A stretch of 64,000 bases of DNA from positions 17,796,846 to 17,860,845 of the forward strand of contig NC_088779.1 of the NCBI RefSeq assembly GCF_954871325.1. The letters are read 5' to 3'. The stretch's first letter is position 1. Each line of letters starts with the position of its first letter. Source of the DNA: Gordionus sp. m RMFG-2023 (lineage: Eukaryota > Nematomorpha > Gordioida > Chordodea > Parachordodidae). The translations under genes and the position numbers were made by a program. This document shows positions 59,906 to 64,000 of this stretch, one piece after another. Below the pieces are notes generated by a model, which had not been told where the DNA came from, did not search any database, and saw nothing but the letters and a program-made list of their open reading frames with translations.

Positions 59906-60430
59906 TTTAAAAATTATAATTTTTATTAAATATTTTAGCTTTGTATAAAAATTTTAATATTTAGAGAATTTCTTAAGAATTTAATAAAATCTTTCTTTTC
60001 TTTCTTTCTTATTACTTTAAGTGATCTTTCTTTTCTTTCTTTCATTACTTTCCTAAAATTTTTTATTTTAATATTTGGAGAATTTCTTATGAATTTAATA
60101 ATCATCTGTCTGTATACATTTTAATACAATATTTCAATTTAATGAATAAAATTGACTCGTTTATTACTATATTTCGATATTTTTATTTTGTATAAATTTC
60201 AATAATATATTTCAATTTATTTCGACAAAGGTTAAAAAAATCACTTAAACTTTAAAGATGGGGTATATTTTACCCCTAATAAATACAAAATTTAAGATTT
60301 TATGCTAATTTTCCTAAAATTGCTTAGATTTTAAGACTATATTTCAATTTAATGAATAAAATTGAATTGATCCATTAATACTATATTTATTTAAAATAAC
60401 ATAAAAAAAACATTAAAAAAAAATAATATA

Positions 60431-60780
60431 CCCGACTTAAGCAATAACTCATATTTTAATTTTTCTTTCTTTCTTATTACTTTCCTAAAATTTTTGAAAA
60501 AAATATTCACAAAAACAACAAAAAAAAATTGAAAAAACGAAAAAAAACAACTTTTTTTTAAATCTAGCTATTTTTTTATATAATAAAATTAAACTTAAAC
60601 TCTGACTTAAGCAATAACCCATATTTTAATTTTTCTTTCTTTCTTATTACTTTCCTAAAATTTTTGAAAAAAAATATTCACAAAAACAACAAAAAAAAAT
60701 TGGAAAAACGAAAAAAAACAACTTTTTTTTAAATCTAGCTATTTTTTTTTATATAATAAAAATAAACTTAAACTCTATTC
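60431..60780. repeat. Tandem duplication, unit about 175 bp
   Basis: Two almost identical units (about 60431-60604 and 60605-60780) run from GACTTAAGCAATAACYCATA to AATAAAAWTAAACTTAAACTC. Shared internal words such as TTTCTTTCTTTCTTATTAC recur at 60000-60050 too. Confidence 0.85.
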
Positions 60781-61308
60781 ATTTTTCCCTTTAACCACCT
60801 TTTATCTTTAATAATTTATTTTATCATATAAATGTAATTTCATCAAAACTCATTTTTTTTAAAAAAAATCCCCGAGCACAGATTCGTGGTTCAGACCCAT
60901 ATATTTTAAGTAATTTCTTATTGAACTTATTATAGATATAATATTGAATAGGCAACAAGCCAAGCGATACCTCGCGATGGAGATGCTATTATTGGGGGGG
61001 GGGGGGGTGTCAGGACTAATTTTATGTATCAAATACGCCTAATTCTACTATAAATATATTTTTATTTATTAAGAAATTTTTTTAATTTAATCTTAATTTT
61101 CTTTCTCCTGTTTTTATAAGTCAAACCCTTATTCGAAATATATTTTTTTCTATTAAATTTGTTTTTATTTCTAAAATAAAATAATATACTTTTTTTGTCA
61201 ATTTTTGCCGTCTAGTTTTTATTTTCTTTATTTGTTATATAATAAACTAATTAATATAAATTTTCAAAAAGGATAAAAATCATAAATATTTTCGCATGAA
61301 TATATATT

Positions 61309-63962
61309 TTAAAAAAAATCGGAATTAAAAAATAAATTATTACAACAATTATTTAATGATACATGACATTTAGTTGAACATTTAAGATTGTTCTTGTAAC
61401 ATTCGCATCTTTTGTTCATGCAACCCATTTTGCAATTACATAACGACGTTTTCCCATAGTTTGTAACACTCCGGGAGGCTCCTATATATTGTTAGCAGTT
61501 TAAATAAATAATTAATATATTTTATATAGATGAATTAATTTGAGGAGTATGTTACTATAATAAAAAAAGCTTAAATTATCTATGATTGATATACCTTTGT
61601 CGGGAACTTCAAAATCATTTAATTTTATCGTTTTATACAGACTAGAGGCAATAAACGGTGTTGAAATTCTTCCAGCACACGTACCTACCCATATTTTATT
61701 TTTTTCAATTTTTAATATTTTCCCTACTAAATTTTTAGGACAGATATTAGTTCTATCTGTCCTATGGATAGGTAATAATACGTGATCACCTAAGATTAGG
61801 TTATTTTCTCCAATTATTTGAAAGTAAATTATGTTTTGACGCCCTCGATCATTTAAATATGAAATAAAAGAAGGGGCCCTTTTTAAAATATTAGAAATAC
61901 TATTCCCAATATTATTGGTAGCACAACTATTTTTCCATATAATTTTGTTGCCAACATTTTTTGAATAAGGACTACTAGTAATATTATGGACAATTTGAAA
62001 ACACGAATCTTTGTTTGAAACCTTTGCTATTTTAGTAGCAATGTATTCAGCGTTCACATAATTTTGCTCATCGGCAAACAATAAAAAAAGTGACGGCTTA
62101 TCTGTGAAATAAATAAAAAAAATTATTTAATATCCCCTCTTTCCCTAATCGTTAAATAAAAATATAATTTTCCTTGGTTCCACGTCATTACAGAGAAACC
62201 ATTACATAGAATGTATTTTACAGAGTAACCTTTATAGAGAAAACAAAAATAGAGAATTTATTTATAGAGAATGTATTTTACAGAGAAACTTTTACAGAGA
62301 AATCAATTATAGAGAACGTCGTTAGAGAATTTTTTTATAGAGAATGATTTTACAGAGAATGTTTTTACAGAGAAGGATTTTATAGAGAATTTTTTATAAA
62401 AAATTTTATTTAAAGAATATGATTAATAAAAAATTGTTAATCTATTAATGTGTGAATTGTGGCCAGTCAATACAGGACCAGACAATACTCATCTGTCTAT
62501 TATTATTCATCGCCTTTATATATCTATTAAATAAAACTTAAGCTCTAATTTTTTGTGTGAATAATGCTAAATGCCTATGGATAATATATATGTCGTATGG
62601 GGTTTCGGAATTCGTGGGGATTCGGAATCTCTCAATTTTAAATCATTTACTAAGGGCGATTTTTGGATTTTAAACATCTGATTTCACAGGAATTAGAAAT
62701 CGGTCCAATAGATAAAATGTTAAAGGGTGGTGGCTAGTCTTCAAACATGGTCATTTATGGCACATTTCCCCTAATGGTAGAACAAAATTTTGACATGATT
62801 TGTGAGGAATTCGCGAAATTTATTTTTAAAGATAAGAATAGTTTTGTTAAAAGTTACTTTGGCAATGTAACTGTAACTAGTTAAGTTAGCTTCTAATAAT
62901 TGAAAAACTTTGTATAAAGATAAACAATTTTCTGTGCCGATTGTAATAATTTTCTTACAATAAAAAATACCCAATTATTCTCTTATATAAGGTAATTATA
63001 ATATTTAATATTATAATAAAAACTGTAATTTTTTTTCCCCTATGTATGCAGAGCCTAAATAATGATTTCACAAATTTACACAAAAATGTTATATATTATA
63101 TAGATTTACTTTTTATAAAATAATCATATTCTTTAAATAAAATTTTTTATAAAAAATTCTCTATATAATCATTCTCTGTAAAAACATTCTCTGTGAAATC
63201 ATTCTCTATAAAATTATTCTCTATAAAAAAATTCTCTATAAACGACATTCTCTATAATTGTTTTCTCTGTAAAAGTTTCTCTATAATTGTTATCTCAAGG
63301 GATTCGAACCAAACCCGAACCATATAGTTTTAGGTATCTAATCATATATTATTTTTTATATTATCTATAAAAAACCAGGAGCTATAGCCAATTTTGTAAA
63401 AATCGGTTCGACTAACCCCAGTCCTACTTTGGATTTTTGTGAATAAATTAAAAGGAAATGTATTAGAATACAATATTTTTAACATCTAATAATTATATGA
63501 TAAATGTCATTTTTATATCTTACCTATTATTTTATCTTCTTCAACTTGAGGCAAAGGAGCATGAAAAGGCTCAATAATGGTTAAATCTAAATCCGACTCT
63601 TCTGATTCACAAGTAAATAAACATTTGCTATCTAAAATTTGGACAAATAATTAATGGAAATGTTGTTATTTTATATCTTACCCATGACGTTATACTCTTT
63701 GATTGGACGAGTTGCACTAACATGTTCAATATATGCTAAATCTAAACAATATTATTTAAGAAATATAAACTTTGGTAAATTTACCGCTGCTATTACTATT
63801 TGAATCTTCTTCTTTAATATATGTATTTAGATTTTTATATTGTCTAACATCTAACATTTCATGTAGAATAAATTTAATGAAATTATAATTATAGCTTACC
63901 TAATTCTGTAGGCTCGGTAAGGAGCAGAGAATTGCCAGGAATGTGATCAATAATGGTTAAAT
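61309..63962 (-). CDS. KRBA2/SCAND3/Ginger-like protein, 3' exons (minus strand)
   Basis: Exons on the minus strand are 63962-63900, 63850-63785, 63741-63682, 63631-63524, 62101-61556 and 61481-61309 (stop TAA); upstream exons lie beyond the window. All junctions are phase 1. The first four exons are short acidic modules (DLTIIDHIPG, EEDSNSNSS, DLAYIEHVS, ESEESDLDLTIIEP) separated by 43-50-bp introns. The long exon contains GDHVLLPIHRTDRTNICPKN and GTCAGRIS, matching the region after the integrase in KRBA2/SCAND3 and Ginger-type proteins. The last exon holds their cysteine cluster, CNCKMGCMNKRCECYKNN. The integrase core itself is not in the window. It could be a domesticated host gene or the tail of a spliced Ginger-like transposon. 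The 1.4-kb intron holds a TTATAGAGAA element. Confidence 0.65.
62187..63290. mobile_element. TIR element with TTATAGAGAA word arrays, in an intron
   Basis: The left part (62187-62430) and the inverted right part (63115-63290) match over about 180 bp, including CAATTATAGAGAACGTCGTT-like and TTTTTTATAAAAAATTTTAT blocks. Both arms are built of ATAGAGAATG/ACAGAGAAAC words spaced 10-20 bp apart. The middle has one open frame (62974-62771, minus) of unknown family. No clear target duplication is seen. The sequence between words is shared with the right end of the 38442-45358 element. Confidence 0.75.
62588..62645. mobile_element. Short hAT-type end, second copy of the GGGGATTCGGAAT terminus
   Basis: ATATATGTCGTATGGGG followed by CGTGGGGATTCGGAATC repeats the terminus at 59747 in the same orientation. 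It lies inside the TTATAGAGAA element. Probably a remnant. Confidence 0.45.
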
Positions 63963-64000
63963 CTAATTAATTTTATTAACAAATATTTGAGTAATTTTTA

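Noticed and set aside
1-64000. tRNA, rRNA or other structured RNA genes
   Set aside because: No cloverleaf, A/B box pair or rRNA core sequence was recognised by eye; a covariance-model scan would be needed to exclude small RNAs.

Overview
This window is about 64 kb of very AT-rich nuclear DNA from an invertebrate animal with compact genes. The case for an animal is a spliced immunoglobulin I-set gene, a fatty-acid-binding protein (FABP) gene that keeps the three introns known from vertebrate FABPs, and a mitochondrial complex I gene (NDUFS8). Host introns are often only 39-57 bp. The sequence does not settle the phylum; nematode, flatworm or another small-intron lineage would all fit.

Host genes are few and far apart. 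At 430-6795 (+) is the 3' part of a secreted or cell-surface Ig-domain gene, with 12 exons, about seven Ig domains, a stop and a poly(A) signal. At 8632-8749 (+) is a lone signal-peptide exon. NDUFS8 lies at 25830-26534 (+) without introns. FABP lies at 34569-35257 (-) in four exons. At 61309-63962 (-) is a multi-exon gene ending in a KRBA2/SCAND3/Ginger-type tail and cysteine cluster. Two further exon-like stretches, near 28.99-29.28 kb and 46.39-46.69 kb, are not identified.

Mobile DNA fills most of the rest, and much of it is nested. hAT transposons dominate, several with exact 8-bp target duplications: 15281-20191, 16571-19497 (transposase with no visible break), 31440-34207, 38885-40898, and a 300-bp MITE at 45944-46243. 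Around 15.3-20.2 kb three hAT-like elements are stacked inside one another. A 6.9-kb element at 38442-45358 has terminal inverted repeats of 0.6-0.8 kb, one of them split by a hAT. A 4.6-kb element at 21070-25658 has arms made of an inverted minisatellite of about 115 bp. LTR retroelement fossils lie at 11.4-14.4 kb, 43.0-44.0 kb, 47.9-56.6 kb (a Ty3/Gypsy body split by a second LTR element at 49149-54495) and 57.7-59.8 kb (gag only).

The most striking pattern is that the ends of nearly every DNA transposon here are dense arrays of one short word, and each family has its own: GAACCCGAACC, GGCCCGGCCCGG, CGGATCGGATCGG, GACTCGAGTC, GGAACGGAACC, TTATCGCGAA, TTATAGAGAA and others. Two of the families, TTATCGCGAA and TTATAGAGAA, share the sequence between their words but differ in the word itself, as if every copy of the word had changed together.
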